Source: Ligula intestinalis
Lineage: Eukaryota > Platyhelminthes > Cestoda > Diphyllobothriidea > Diphyllobothriidae
Direction of reading: 5' to 3'
Length of the DNA stretch: 64,000 nucleotides
NCBI GenBank assembly: GCA_036362985.1
Contig: JAYGXS010000007.1
Location: forward strand, 17,504,123-17,568,122
Shown: positions 21,575 to 33,189 of the stretch, one piece after another
Numbering within the stretch: position 1 is the first letter of the stretch
Layout: the number at the start of each line of letters is the position of its first letter
Position numbers and translations under genes: made by a program
The notes under the pieces: model-generated
What the model saw: the letters and a program-made list of their open reading frames with translations, nothing else
What the model was told of the DNA's origin: nothing
The model's database searches: none

Positions 21575-22966
21575 ATGAGGATTGTACTATCGTCCGTGAA
21601 TTGGGACTGCCTGCTCAAGAGGGATCCGGAGGAGGATTGGAGATCGCTCAAAAGGGTTGCATTAGATCTGATTAAGCGGGTTTGTCCGGTGAAGGTACAC
21701 AAGACGAATAGTCGTCCTGCCTGGTTGACGAGAGATCTTAACAGGCAACTGAAGAAGAAGAAGAAGAAGAATAGGAAATGGAAGTTATTTAGGAAAACTG
21801 GGTCGCCAGTACACCTCGAGGAATTCCGATGCCAAAAAAATGCAGTAAAAAAATCAATTCGCCAGGCCAGGAAAAAATATGAATCAAGAATCCTCCGACA
21901 GGCCGAAGAAAAGCCCAAAATTATATTCCGCTATGTTAACAGTAAATTAAAAAACAAGGATCCTGTCGCAGTACTTAACAATGATGATGGCGGAGAAGTA
22001 GTTGAGAATGAAGAGAAAGCCGAGTACTGTAGCCGGTTCTTTGCCTCGGTATTCACTAGGGAAACTGAGATTCATTTTGATAATGCCAACAGTGCTGTTG
22101 TAAACGCCGGCACAGCACTTCATTCTCTACTATTTCCAACATATACAGTTGAGAGGCAGCTGCAGAGCCTCAAAGAAGCAAACTCATCTGGTCCAGACAA
22201 TATACCAGCCAAGTTCTTGAAGGAATTGGCAAGCGAACTCTCAGAGCCCTTAGCACATATCTTTTGTTCTTCATTTGAACTAGGAAAACTGCCATCTGAA
22301 TGGAAAATGGCAAATATTTACCCAATATACAAGGGCGGAGCACGATCGAAGGTCAACAATTACCGGCCCGTCAGCCTAACTTGCATTTGCTTCAAGGTGA
22401 TGGAAACGATAATTAAGAAGACGACAATGGAGTTCTTGGAGGAGAACAACCTACTGTCAGGGCTCCAACACGGCATCAGAAAGAACCATTCTTGCCTTTC
22501 CAGCCTTCTACTCTCCACTGAGCAGTTGACTCGTGCACTAGTTGAAGATGGTAAGGTTGACGTCATCTATACGGACTTCAAGAAGGCATTCGACAGCGTC
22601 CCACATAAGCGTGTAATGTATAAATTGTCAGAAATTGGCATAAGAGGAAACCTGCTGGCATGGATCACAGATTTTCTCACAGGGCGATCGCAAACTGTGT
22701 GCATCGGTGACTCAAAGTCAAACCCTACATCTGTTCTGAGTGGCGTCCCCCAAGGCTCTGTCTTAGGGCCACTGCTCTTCCTTATCTATATCAACGACTG
22801 TGTCAGTGACCTCGGTTGCAGCGCTATCATGTTTGCCAACGATGTCAAACTGTGGAGAGCCATCAGGTCTGACGCCGATAGGAAAGCGCTTCAAGAGGGT
22901 CTCGATCGACTTAGCTGCTGGTCTGCTCATTGGCTCTTAAACTTCAACATTAGTGTGTGGTTTTAA
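21575..22966 (+). pseudogene. B2 reverse transcriptase
   Basis: 463 uninterrupted codons. The linker contains a Lys run (QLKKKKKKNRKWKLF). Fingers: SSGPDNIPAKFLKELA and VNNYRPVSLTCICFKVME. Motif A: VIYTDFKKAFDSVPHK. SGVPQGSVLGPLLFLIYIND is intact. Motif C reads IMFANDVKLW (22829-22858), with Asn replacing the first catalytic Asp. A long open frame with a lethal active-site substitution suggests young inactivation, or a sequencing error at that base. Confidence 0.85.
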
Positions 22967-23082
22967 GACTCCGTACTAGAAGGACTGATGAGGAGAACGA
23001 TTCCTACCAATACCACCTCGATGAGCACCCGCTTTCAAATTTGAACGAATAAAAGGACCTCGGTGTTCTAATAAATTTCTCA

Positions 23083-23592
23083 CTAAGACCATCTACTCAG
23101 TGTGTAAAGGCAGCTAAACGCGCAACACATGTGCTGTTTGCGATAAGGCAGGGATTCGTCAACATTGAAAAGGAGCTCTTCAGGAAAACCTACGGAGCGT
23201 TGGTTCGGTCCCACTTGGAGTATGCTGTCCAGGCCTGGCGTCCGTGGTTCAAGAAGGATTATTTGCACCCGGAACGAGTGCAGGCGAGGGCTACAAAGAT
23301 GGTCAAGAATCTTGGTCATCTGCATTATGAAGACAGACTGACTGAACTTGATCTTTTCACTCTCAATTATAGGCAACTCCGTGGAGACCTCATACAAACC
23401 TACCATATTGTAAGAGGCCAAGACTGCGCCCTAGAGTTTGACGATTTCTTCGAATTGGCTCGGACTGACCATCTGCGAAGTCATCCTTTTAAACTACAGA
23501 GGAAACCGGCCCGTATCGACGTTCGACAAAACGCCTTCTCTCAGAGGGTCATTGGAGTGTGGAACGGACTCCCGGAAGATGTGGTCCTCTGA
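23083..23592 (+). pseudogene. B2 thumb and C-terminal region
   Basis: The sequence LFRKTYGALVRSHLEYAVQAW, RVQARATKMVKNLGHL and LNYRQLRGDLIQTY match the connection region of CR1-type RTs. FSQRVIGVWNGLPEDVV is the usual C-terminal signature before the stop. It is out of frame with the RT (break near 22966-23083). Confidence 0.8.
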
Positions 23593-24039
23593 GATACTGT
23601 TAACATTTTAAAAAGAAAAACTTGATTCTCATTTGCTGAGAAACTGTGACAGATATAATGAACAAAGTGTCAGTAGCAGCACCTTGCAACTGGCTCACGC
23701 TTATCGCTGATGTTAAGCCTACATTTGTATTGCGTACTATTGTTACGGTGGACCTGTTATTCGATTTTTGGTTATGAATAGGGAGCTCAAGCACGAAAGC
23801 CTTCTTCCCTTAATAAAGTGACTTCAAGTGACTTATTCATTGCAATCCGCATCAATGAATGCCATCAATATTGCAGGGGGTTAAGTGAGTTAAACCGTGC
23901 AACTGCGATTTTCAAACCATGGTTACTTTGTGCAGAAGAGAAGTCTTTAAAGGCCAGAGTAGTAGAAAGAGTTTATTGTGTACACAATGGAAGAGGAGAA
24001 TAGATGAGAGAAGTTTGACTCGGGAGAGACACATCCGAT

Positions 24040-24300
24040 CAGTAGGTTTACCTGGCCCAAGTGAGGTCTTAGAGCAGTCGGGCCAGAAGACAGAGGGAGG
24101 GAGATTTTTCATTGGCTAGGTTGGCCTGGAGATTTAGGGCAGAGAGGCAATTTGCGTCGGGCACGTGTGCAAGATTCTCATTCATCGCCTCATAGATGCG
24201 AAAACTATGATTGGCTGATCGAGACGTCGAGAAAGCACATCGGTGAGTGTTTGGGAAAGTGCACTTCGAAGCGAGCTAGTCAGCCAGGCACGACCCACTA
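24040..24300 (+). repeat. dispersed repeat S, copy 1
   Basis: About 260 bases from GTCGGGCCAGAAGACAGAG to GGCACGACCC, repeated at 31140-31375 in the same orientation with roughly 90% identity. It directly precedes a module B copy here. Non-coding and of unknown origin. Confidence 0.75.
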
Positions 24301-25390
24301 CAATATTATTCGCTCCATTACCGCACTCACACTCATAAAAGTGGCGACTACAGTTCTGCCTTTAGCACAAACGACAGCCTCAGTAGATACTGAAGATTCT
24401 CTGCTGCAAGGTTAGCTGAGATTTTGCTCTCATCGTTCTTTTATATACTTGATTTTCTCCCCTATCTCTCGGCCCGTCTGCGTTCCCCCCTCGCCTCCTC
24501 TCCCTATCTCCCTCCTTCACTTTCTTCTTCTTCCTATCCCTTTTTCTACTCTTCTACTTCGTCCTTTGCCCTCATTCTTTCACTTCCTCTTCTTTTTCCT
24601 CCTCTTCTTCTCCTTCTTCCTCTTCGTCTGCACGTCCACAATTGCAATGTTCACCAGTTGTCTCTTGCTCTCCTTTCAGTCCCGCTCACGGACGCCAACC
24701 GACGACGGAGAATGGGTAGTGCCTTTCAGTCGTTGACTGACTGGTTACCCCTCTCAAGAGGGTGTTGGCCCAGGCTTCATGTAGGGCTGCTCTCACCCTT
24801 CTGAGATCTAATGGTCTGCCTGCACATGCAATTCCAGTCTTTAGCCAACCACGGTCCCTGCGGCCTGGAAGGCGCAGGCACTTTCTCTCACTTCTGATTC
24901 CCTGTTGGTGACTGGGCTCACGCTCCCACTGGGTTTCAGGCCCCACTGCGGGTGCCCGAAAAGCTAGGCGGTCACTATGCGGTGGAGAAGAGGGTGAGGT
25001 CGACCTCAGTACGTTTCTTCCCTCACTATAATAAATCTAAATGCGTCTGAATCTATCACGGTGCGCTAAAAGCCGTGGCTTGGAGGGTCTGCCAACTGAC
25101 GGGAAAACTCGGACCCCCACGTAACTGCTCCTTCTGTACGCGTGTATCCTGTGTGTGCGTACGGGAGGAAAGAGAGGACTGAGTGTGTGTGTGTGTGTGC
25201 GTGTGTGGGGGGTATGGGGTGTTCAGCTGGGGGTTGAACGTGAAGGTCGTGGCAGATCGCATCATCTTCCTCGCGTAGGTGGTGGCTACGCCTAGCGTCC
25301 CTGGCTGGCATCTAGCTCTCACTTGTGGCTCCCCGTAGCCTGGGTCTCCGGTGTGTGTCCGCACGCCCGGTATGCCCCCGGGTTGCAGCG
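24301..25390 (+). repeat. module B, copy 2 (5' of A3)
   Basis: Plus-orientation copy of module B. It contains a pyrimidine-rich tract (about 24540-24640) corresponding to the GA-rich tract of minus copies, and a GT-repeat at 25180-25205. It leads into R and then A3, giving the most complete B-R-A unit. Ser/Pro-rich open frames in the pyrimidine tract are composition artefacts. Confidence 0.75.
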
Positions 25391-26035
25391 GTAAGTACCT
25401 TAGCAGGCGCAGCTGGTGGAAGGAATTTTTTATCTCTATACCGTTCCCTTGTCCGTCCATCTGTATTTTATTGTTTATTTTCCCTTAGCCTTTATTACCC
25501 ACTTGCTATCACTAGTTGCTTTATCGTTTCTACCATTATTACAACCATTCGCGATCATTGCTTACATCACTAGCTTAAGCATTTCAGTACTCTCGTAACT
25601 TTGCTGGATCTGTGTAATCTACTCGATACCCGGTAGTCTTAGCATTGCATTCTTTGCTCTTTATGCTTATGTATGCCTGATTCTACATCTATTTTATCGT
25701 ACTATTTTTTGTCCAATTGGTATGTGCTATCTGTTACTCTACTTGCTATCTCTCCCATGTTGTCTCTACTGTCATACCTACACTATTCCGTTTCGTTACT
25801 CTTAGTCACCTTCATTGTAACGATGTTTACCCATAGTCGTTCCACCGTCATGATAAGCATTCTTAGTCCTAGCATTCTCTAGTCCTTAGTAACATCAGTG
25901 ACGATAATACCCGAAGCAGTTACTTTAACAGCAATCAGATGTCACAGCACTAGAATGCGTAGCAGCATAAATAGGGAGACTGTCGCGTTCACCGCTACTG
26001 CTACTAAGGCAGGTACTGCTGCTCCCTCCCCCTAC
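25391..26035 (+). repeat. module R, copy 2 (5' of A3)
   Basis: Plus-orientation copy of R ending at CCCTACTCCCCAAATACC, directly before the A3 5' UTR. More diverged than the minus copies. No coding potential. Confidence 0.7.
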
Positions 26036-26439
26036 TCCCCAAATACCTTCCCCCCACGGTCTAAAAAGTCCTATGGCGGCGCGACAGCAAAGTTGTAGGC
26101 GGCTCGTAACCAAGTGGTCGTTCGGCACCAAAACACTCGAAGCCCATGGTGTTGTTTGGCAGCAGTTACTTGTGTCAGGCATTCCTATCTAGGAGTAGCG
26201 CTGCCGCCCTTTGCGAGAGGGTTGATTGTCCTATAAAAGATGGTTCCAAACACGCTTGGTCACGACATCTGCCAGCTGACCGTGGCCGTCAGACTGCATA
26301 CACGCGGTTGAAACACTACAAACACAAATCAAAACTTCCCTCTTCCCAACCCTCCCTTTAACCCGTTTCCTTCCCGCAGGACTGCTCCCAGAGCTAACAA
26401 GACGACAGCTCAGGGAGCTCAGGTAAGTCCTTTCATCTT

Positions 26440-27552
26440 CGGCTCTTGGAATGTTCGTTCCCTTTTAGATAACACGAGGAGCATTCGAACGGAATGGAAA
26501 ACAGCGCTCATCGCCCGGGAACTGGCGCGGTTCAAGGTGGTTAAGGTTCCATAGAAGAGGTGGGTGCCGGCTACACCTTCTTCAATGTAGGCTGTCCGAC
26601 GGCAGAGCGACGTGAGGCCGGCGTCGCCTTTGCCATCCGGAAGGACATCGTGGGACGACTACCCTGTACGCCGCAGGGTATCAACGAACGCCTGATGAGT
26701 CTCCGCCGGCCCTTCTGGGGTGGAAAATTCGCCACTATCGTTAGTGTCTACGCTCGTCTGATGACCAGCTCTGACGAGACAAAGAACAAGTTCTTGGGGG
26801 ATCTGTACGCCCTCCTTGCCACTTCGCCGACGGTGGACAAATTGATAGTCCTTGGTGACTTCAATGCCCGCGTCCGCACAGACCACGCCGCCTGGAGAGG
26901 AGTGCTTGGACCCCACGGCCTCCGAGGATTCAACGACAATGGCCTTCTCCTTCGCATCTGCGCTGTGCAACGTCACATACTGACCAACACCTACTTCAGC
27001 CAACCGCTGCAGCACAAGGCGACCTGGATGCACCCCAGGTCTCGTCAGTGGCATCTTCTGGATTATATCCTTGTGCGACGACGCGACCAGCAGGACGTGT
27101 TGGTGACAAAGGCAATGCCGGGTGCCAATGATGATACCGATCATCGTCTCATCATCTCCAAGATGTGGATCCGTCTTCAACCACGCAGGAGACTTCAAGA
27201 TAAGCGAGCCCCAGGTAAGTTGAATACTGATCTGTTAAACTTGCCTGCCAAATGTTTGCATTTCAGCAATGGGTTAACCCACCAGCTCGATAACCTCCCA
27301 ATCGCAGAAGAGAACACCTCCGTGGAGACTCGATGGTGTCAACTACGGGATGCTGTTCAATCCACTGCCAAAAGAATCCTTGGGCCTGCGCCCCGCCCAC
27401 ACCAAGACTGGTTCGACGAAAACGATGCAGCCATCAGTACTCTCATCTCTGAGGAGAAGAATCGCCTCCGCAACGAATATGTCGCTCACCTTACCGACGC
27501 CACGAAAGCAGCCTACTACCAAAGTCGCCGTCTTGTACAGCAGCGGCTGTAG
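26440..27552 (+). pseudogene. A3 APE endonuclease and linker
   Basis: FGSWNVRS near 26440, then 330 open codons (26560-27552). [77 protein letters not shown] and [15 protein letters not shown] give a nearly full APE domain. The linker includes [19 protein letters not shown] and [15 protein letters not shown]. The frame ends at a stop replacing the usual Arg codon after LVQQRL (27550). The ALSETR block near 26540 is lost to a small deletion. Confidence 0.85.
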
Positions 27553-27570
27553 GAAAGGCAGATCGCCTGG

Positions 27571-29235
27571 ATGGCTCGTAAGGGTGAGGAAATCCAAGGC
27601 TACGCGGATCGCAATGAATGGAAGAACTTCTTCGCTGCACTCAAAGCAGTCTACGGCCCCGTAGTGAGGGGCACAGCCCCGCTTCTCAGCGCGGACGGTA
27701 CCACCCTCATCACAGAGAAGACCCAACATCTGAGCTGCTGGGCTGATCACTTCAAAATTGTACTCAACCGGCCCTCTACGACCTCTGAGGCTGCCATTGA
27801 GCGGTTGCCTCAAGTCGTAATTAATGCTGATCTTGACCTCCCACCCACCCCTGAGGAAACCATCAAGGCTTTGCAGCAGCTGACCAGCGGGAAGGCACCC
27901 GGATCCGAATGGGATCCCGGTAGAGATGTACAAATATGGTGGCCATCAACTCATAAATCACCTCACCACCCTGTTCCAAGAGATGTGGCGACAGGGCTAA
28001 GTTCCTCAGGATTTCAAGGACGCCACCATTGTCCACCTCTACAAGCGTAAGGGTAATCGTCTACTCTGCGACAACCACCGCGGCATCTCACTGCTGAATA
28101 TTGCCGGAAAAATCTTCGCACGCATTCTCCTCAATCGTCTGAATAGCCACCTGGAACAAGGACTTCTGCCTGAAAGTCAGTGTAGTTTTTGACGTCACCG
28201 TGGCACCATTGACATGATATTTGCCGCGCGTCAGCTGCAGGAGAAATGTTACGAGATGCGGACCCACCTGTACACTACGTTCATAGATCTGACAAAAGCC
28301 TTCGACATGGTGAACCGGCCCGGACTTTGGAAGGTTAAGAAGAAGTTTGGCTGTCCGGAACACTTCACCCACATGGTTCGACAACTCCATGATGGGATGA
28401 TGGCGCGCGTCACGGACTACGGGACGCTGTCTGAAGCCTTCGCAGTGACCAATGGAGTGAAGCACCCACCCTCTTCAGGCTGATGTTCTTTGCCATGCTG
28501 ATGGACGCCTACCGTGACGAGCGTCCCGGAATCCCCATCAACTACAGAACGGACGTAAACCTCCGTAACATTCGTCGGATGCAGGCCCTCACGCGCGTCT
28601 CCACAACCACAGTTCATGATCTGCTGTTTGCGGACAACTGCGCTCTCAACACCACCACTGAAGCAGACATGCAAAGGAGCATGGACCTCTTTGCAGCAGG
28701 TTGCGCCAATTTAAGCCAGTCAAGGCTTTGGTTGGCTCCAAGCCTCCGTATGGAATCGTCATGGTCTTCAACTGTCAACGAAATTGAAGATTTACAAGGC
28801 TGTTGAGCTGTCAACACTCTTTTACGGAACGGACACTTGGTCTGTCTATGCTAGCCAAGCGCGCAAACTGAACCACTTTCATACCAGCTGCCTACGTCAC
28901 ATATTGAAGGTAAAGTGGCAAGCGAGGATTCCGGACACCGAAATCCTGGAGAGAATGGGAGTTCTCAGCATCCAGACCATGCTCAGGCAGATACAACTGC
29001 GCTGAAGCGGTCAGGTGGTGCGTATGAACGACGAACGGCTACCCAAGCGACTGTTCTCTGGCGATGTCGCCGTAGGCACTCGTCGCAAAGGAGGACAGAA
29101 GAGACGTTTCAAGGACACCCTGAAGAACTCTCAGAAGCGTCTCTAAATCAATACGCTGAACTGGGAGAAGCTTGCCCCGGACCGAACAGCGTGGCGAAGA
29201 GCAGTAAAAACAGGCGCCACAATCTACGAAGCTAG
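27571..29235 (+). pseudogene. A3 reverse transcriptase and thumb, multiply broken
   Basis: EIQGYADRNEWKNFFAALKAVYG and LQQLTSGKAPGS begin the fingers (27571-27900). After a frameshift, RGISLLNIAGKIFARIL follows near 28080. DLTKAFDMVNR is motif A near 28285-28320. A short deletion removes the QGC-turn after VTNGVK (28461). Motif C is LLFADNCAL (28621-28647), with the second Asp changed to Asn. Thumb: [19 protein letters not shown]. All frames are interrupted. Confidence 0.8.
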
Positions 29236-29871
29236 TCGGATCGCCGCCGCCATGGCAAAACGGACGGCACGCAAGCCTAAAAACCCACGGACACACGCTG
29301 CCACCACCCAAACCCTTCTTACGTGTCCGCGCTCTCAACGCACCTTCCGTGCACGCATTGGCTTGGTCGGTCACCTCCAGAAGCCATTCATCCCTCCTCC
29401 GACAACATCCACGTCTACTGCACCAAACACTCCACCAGACCCTACTCCAGCCTCCACCTCAACGGCAATAATTGACGCGAGAGATGCCTCGTTGCCCTCA
29501 TCCACCGACTCCAACCCCCCACAACTTCCTCTACTCCTTTCGACACATCACCGCCCGCAGAAACTTGCACAACTGAACCCACCACCAGCTCTGAGGGCCT
29601 GACATGCCCTCACTACAATCGCACACTCACCTCACGCATAGACGTTGTCGGTCACTTGCGAATCCATCGCATAGAGACTGGTGAACTAGTGCCTGGAGCA
29701 CCAACACACAGACGAGACCGCCGCCTTCACTGCCCACACTGCCCCCGATCATTCGCTCATCGCATGGGCCTACTAGGTCACATGCGCATTCACGACAGCG
29801 GCACTGACCGTGATGTCGGCACACCCAGCACCTCACACATCCCCACCACCAGCCTCAGCCCCACTCACTAG
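29236..29871 (+). pseudogene. A3 C-terminal zinc-finger region
   Basis: Basic tail, then finger 1 in which the second Cys is Ser (CPRSQRTFRARIGLVGHL). After a Pro/Thr linker and a frame change near 29515, finger 2 has CPHYNRTLTSRIDVVGHL (Tyr for Cys), and finger 3 CPHCPRSFAHRMGLLGHMRIH is complete. The C-terminus ends in TTSLSPTH then a stop at 29871. Only finger 3 could bind zinc normally. Confidence 0.8.
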
Positions 29872-30204
29872 TCGCTTCGCGTCACGATTGCGTCGTCAAA
29901 TTTGTCGGGAACCCAGGTGAATGCCTCCTCCCTCAGGTAAGTGGAGGCCGTTCTTGCTGAATTTGTCGAATACTGTCTTGCCTTTTACTACCCCTTAATA
30001 GCTTCGGTCTAGAATTAAAAAACTTCGTTAAGTGGCAGTATCGCTCCTCACAGGACATGTATGTTGTCACCCAACTTAGTGTCCGACTCCTGGCAATAGC
30101 CGTATTGGGTACCGTGTCCTTTCCTGAGGTACTCTCCTTCTTTCCGTACTCAACTGCGCCGTCAACTTAGCACTGGCATACTCGCGTTAAGTGCAGCTGG
30201 AAGG

Positions 30205-30905
30205 GGAGTTAGTATTGGGGAAGTAGGGGGTGGGAGCAGCAGTAATTATCCTAGGGGCAGTAGTGGTGAAAGGGACTCTGTCTTACGTAAAGTAGATGCG
30301 CATTCTAGTGCTACGGCATCTGACTGGGGGTGGAATTGCAGCTACGATTAGGTGTTATTGATGTTACTGAGGAGGCGAACTCTGCGAGGACTAAAAGTGC
30401 TAGCCATGGCGGTGGGACGATTATTTGAGGAGGCAACGTTATGATAGAATAAGGCCACTGTATCAGTATGGTAATGGAATGGTATAGGTATGGTAGTAGA
30501 GACAACATTAGAAATATCAGGCAAAGTAACAGATAACAAGTATCAAACAGAAAAATCATAGGATAAACTAGATGTGGATTCACGCATACATAGGCATAAA
30601 GAACAATGAATGCAATGTTAAGACTTCCGGATATAAAGTAGATTACGCAGATCAGGCAACGTTACGGGAGTACTGAAATGCTAAAGCTAGTGAGGTAAGC
30701 AATGATCGCAGCAGTGGTAATAATGGTAAAAACAACTGGAGCTAGCAAGTGTAGCAAGAGTGTAAACAATTGAGGAAAGTAAACTGTAAAGTACAAACAG
30801 ACAATGGTACCGTGTACAGTAAGTAGCGTCCTTTCACCAACTACGTCTACGTCTACTGCAACCCGGGGATAAACCGGGCGTGGGGACACACACCGGAGAC
30901 CTATA
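30205..30905 (-). repeat. module R, copy 3
   Basis: Minus-orientation R. Its A-side end (TTGGGGAAGTAGGGGG) abuts the 3' UTR end of A3 rather than an A 5' end. The other end carries the CCCGGGG-TAAACCGGGCG block typical of the R-to-B border. Confidence 0.7.
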
Positions 30906-31090
30906 AGAGCTAAGGCTACGACGGTTATGGCCTTAGCACCTACAGTCTTCCAGACCCTGGTTCCTTAGGAGATTGGAAAGCAGATTGTAGAAAGGCGACA
31001 GTAGACGGAACAGTGTATTGTTTACAGAAAAGTTATGGGAAAGTTGCCAGTCCATCCGGCATGGCTGTACGGCCGGAGGGCGCATGAGCG
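30906..31090 (-). repeat. dispersed repeat U, copy 1 (LTR-end-like)
   Basis: On the minus strand it contains CAATACACTGTTCCGTCTAC and TAAGGAACCAGGGTCTGGA, shared with 38560-38720 and more loosely with 49640-49760. Possibly the end of an LTR. No internal domain is attached. Confidence 0.5.
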
Positions 31091-31139
31091 CACGGCCTCC
31101 AACCCATCTCGCTCAGAGACGATTTTCAAGTTAGGTCTT

Positions 31140-31375
31140 TGAGTAGTCGGGCCAGAAGACAGAGAAAGAGATAGCTTTCATTGGCTAGGTAACCCTGGAG
31201 ATTTTGGGCAGAGAGGCAACTTGCGTCGGGAACGCGTGCAAGCTCCTCATTCATCGCCTCATAGATGCCAGAACTATGATTGGCTGATCGAGACGTCGAG
31301 AAAGCACATCGGTGAGCGTTTGGGAAAATGCACTTCGATGCGAGCTAGTCAGGCAGGCACGACCCGCTACAGACC
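31140..31375 (+). repeat. dispersed repeat S, copy 2
   Basis: Matches 24040-24300 in the same orientation, with roughly 90% identity by eye. Here it borders the R-side end of a minus-oriented module B, whereas copy 1 borders the other end, so S is independent of B. Confidence 0.75.
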
Positions 31376-33060
31376 CTCTATTGTTTTGGCCCGCTGATCG
31401 AGACGGGGAGCCTGGGGGTGGCCACCAGGCAGAGCCTGGCTACGGGGAGCCACAAGTAAGAGCTGGATGCCAGCCAGGGACGTTAGGCGTAGCCACCACC
31501 TACGCGAGGTAGATGATGCCATCTGTTGCGACCTTCACGTTCAACCCCCAGCTGAACACCCCAAACCCCCCCCCCCCCACACAAACACACACACACGACA
31601 GTTTTCCCGCCGATTTTGACGATGGGCACCACGCGCTCCAACAAGCCGCAGCAAACGCTGAAACAAGCCGCAGCATACATAGAGGCAAGCTGGGCAAGCA
31701 ACACGAAAGCGACAGCAAGCAGGAGCAACGCAGAGAACTCGTGCGAGAGAAAACAGGAATTAAGGCAGACTCGCACAGAATCTACCCACTCGCTCGCCAC
31801 TCCCACTTCCGTTTCCGGTGTAAAGACAAACTCAATAAGACCGGGGATGAGGGAGGGTGTAGATGGCTGGTGCGATAAACACTCAGCACGTGCACACTTG
31901 GCACAGCCATCTCGCTAGGTATGCTCCCGACTGCGCGGGAGCGCCAAAAAGACCACATTAAGAGGGAGCCATTGCAGCCTGACTCTCAGTCCTCCCTCTC
32001 CTCCCGTACGCACACACAGATACACGCGTACAGAAGTAGCAGATACGTGGGGGCCTGAGTTTTCCCGTCAGTTGGCAGACCCTCCAAGCCATGGCTTTTA
32101 GCGCACCGTGATAGATTCAGACGCATTCAGATTTATTATAGTGAGGAAAGAAACGTGCTGAGTTCGACATCACCCTCTCCCCCACCGCTTAGTGACCGCC
32201 TAGCTTTTTGAGCACCTACACTGGGGCCTGAAACCCATTGGGAGCGCGAGCGCAGTCACCAACAGGGAATCAGGAGTGAGAGAAAGAGCCAGCACCTTCC
32301 AGACAGCAGGGACCGTGGTTGGCTAAAGACTGGCATTGCATGTGCATACAGACCATTGGATCTCAGAAGGGTGAGAGCAGCCCTGCATGAAGCCTGGGCC
32401 AACACCCTCCTGAGAGGGGTAACCAATCCTTCAACGACTGAAAGGCACTACCCATGCTCCGTTGCCGGTCGGCATCCGTGGGCGAGGCTGAAAGGAGAGC
32501 AAGAAACAGCTTGTGAACATTGCAATTGTGGACGTGCAGACGAAGAAGAAGAAGAAGAAGAAGAAGAAGAAGAAAGAGGGCAAAAGACGAAGTAGAAGAG
32601 TAGAAAAAGGGATAGGAAGAAGAAGAGAGTGAAAGAGGGAGATAGAGAGAGGAGGCGAGGGAGGAACGCAGACAGGCCGAGAGAGAGAGGGGAGGAAATC
32701 TGGTATAAAAAAGAACGTTGAGAGCAAAATCTCAGCTAAACCTTGCAGCAGAGAATCTTCAGTAACTACTAAGGCTGTCGTTTGTGCTAAAGAGATGGAT
32801 GCAGGCGCCACTTTTATGAGGGTGAGTGCAGTAATGGAGCGAGTAATAAAAATACAATATGGTAGAAGTGCGGCAAAGAGAAGCAAAAAATAGAGTCAGT
32901 AAGCCCTGTGCTAATTTGACTGATGCGTCCGACGTAGAGCGGTGTGAAGTTGTTAATCTTTTCAGTGCGCATGCACTCTAAGGGCGCTTCAGTACGATTC
33001 AGTCCAGGTGGCGTTACCCCCTGAACGAGGGTACCATGAGTCACTGTGGTTAGCCGCCCT
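31376..33060 (-). repeat. module B, copy 3 (downstream of A4)
   Basis: Minus-orientation B with a C-run (31567-31578), a (GAA)n tract at 32540-32575, and start-side sequence at 32780-33045 shared with copy 1. An open frame (31806-31483 minus) with a hydrophobic core is partly shared with 35314-35024, but its reading continues into CA/GT repeats and is not convincingly coding. Confidence 0.75.
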
Positions 33061-33189
33061 ATCCCCCATGGCGCGAGCTAGCGATGCTTATGCATTAAAT
33101 TCGATTATCTGATTTCCAATGCTGTCGTATGAGACGCGAGCCATCGGGGACGTCCGACAGCGTGCTTTATCGCCTGGGATTTGATAGCA

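Larger units (their letters stand above)
19846..23820 (+). mobile_element. CR1-like LINE, copy B2
   Basis: A nearly complete plus-strand element. An ORF1-like region (19846-20872) is followed in the same frame by APE (20879-21520), RT (21575-22966), thumb (23083-23592) and 3' UTR to about 23820. Only a stop codon separates the N-terminal region from APE at 20873-20875, suggesting one long polyprotein in the family. Dead through stops, frameshifts and a FADD change. Confidence 0.85.
26036..30190 (+). mobile_element. LINE A copy 3 (A3), most complete
   Basis: Plus strand: 5' UTR, APE, linker, RT, thumb, zinc fingers and 3' UTR (29875-30190) in order. Together with B and R the unit is about 5.9 kb. 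Internal deletions remove a few codons around the QGCVLAP motif (near 28460) and a larger segment after motif C (near 28710). The 3' UTR end abuts an inverted R at about 30205. Donor-like CAGGTAAGT sequences at 26420, 27212 and 29935 are conserved with other copies. Confidence 0.85.

Noticed and set aside
24424..24804. Ser/Pro/Leu-rich proteins in two frames
   Set aside because: They come from a pyrimidine-rich low-complexity tract in module B. The other B copies have different indels and no matching frame.
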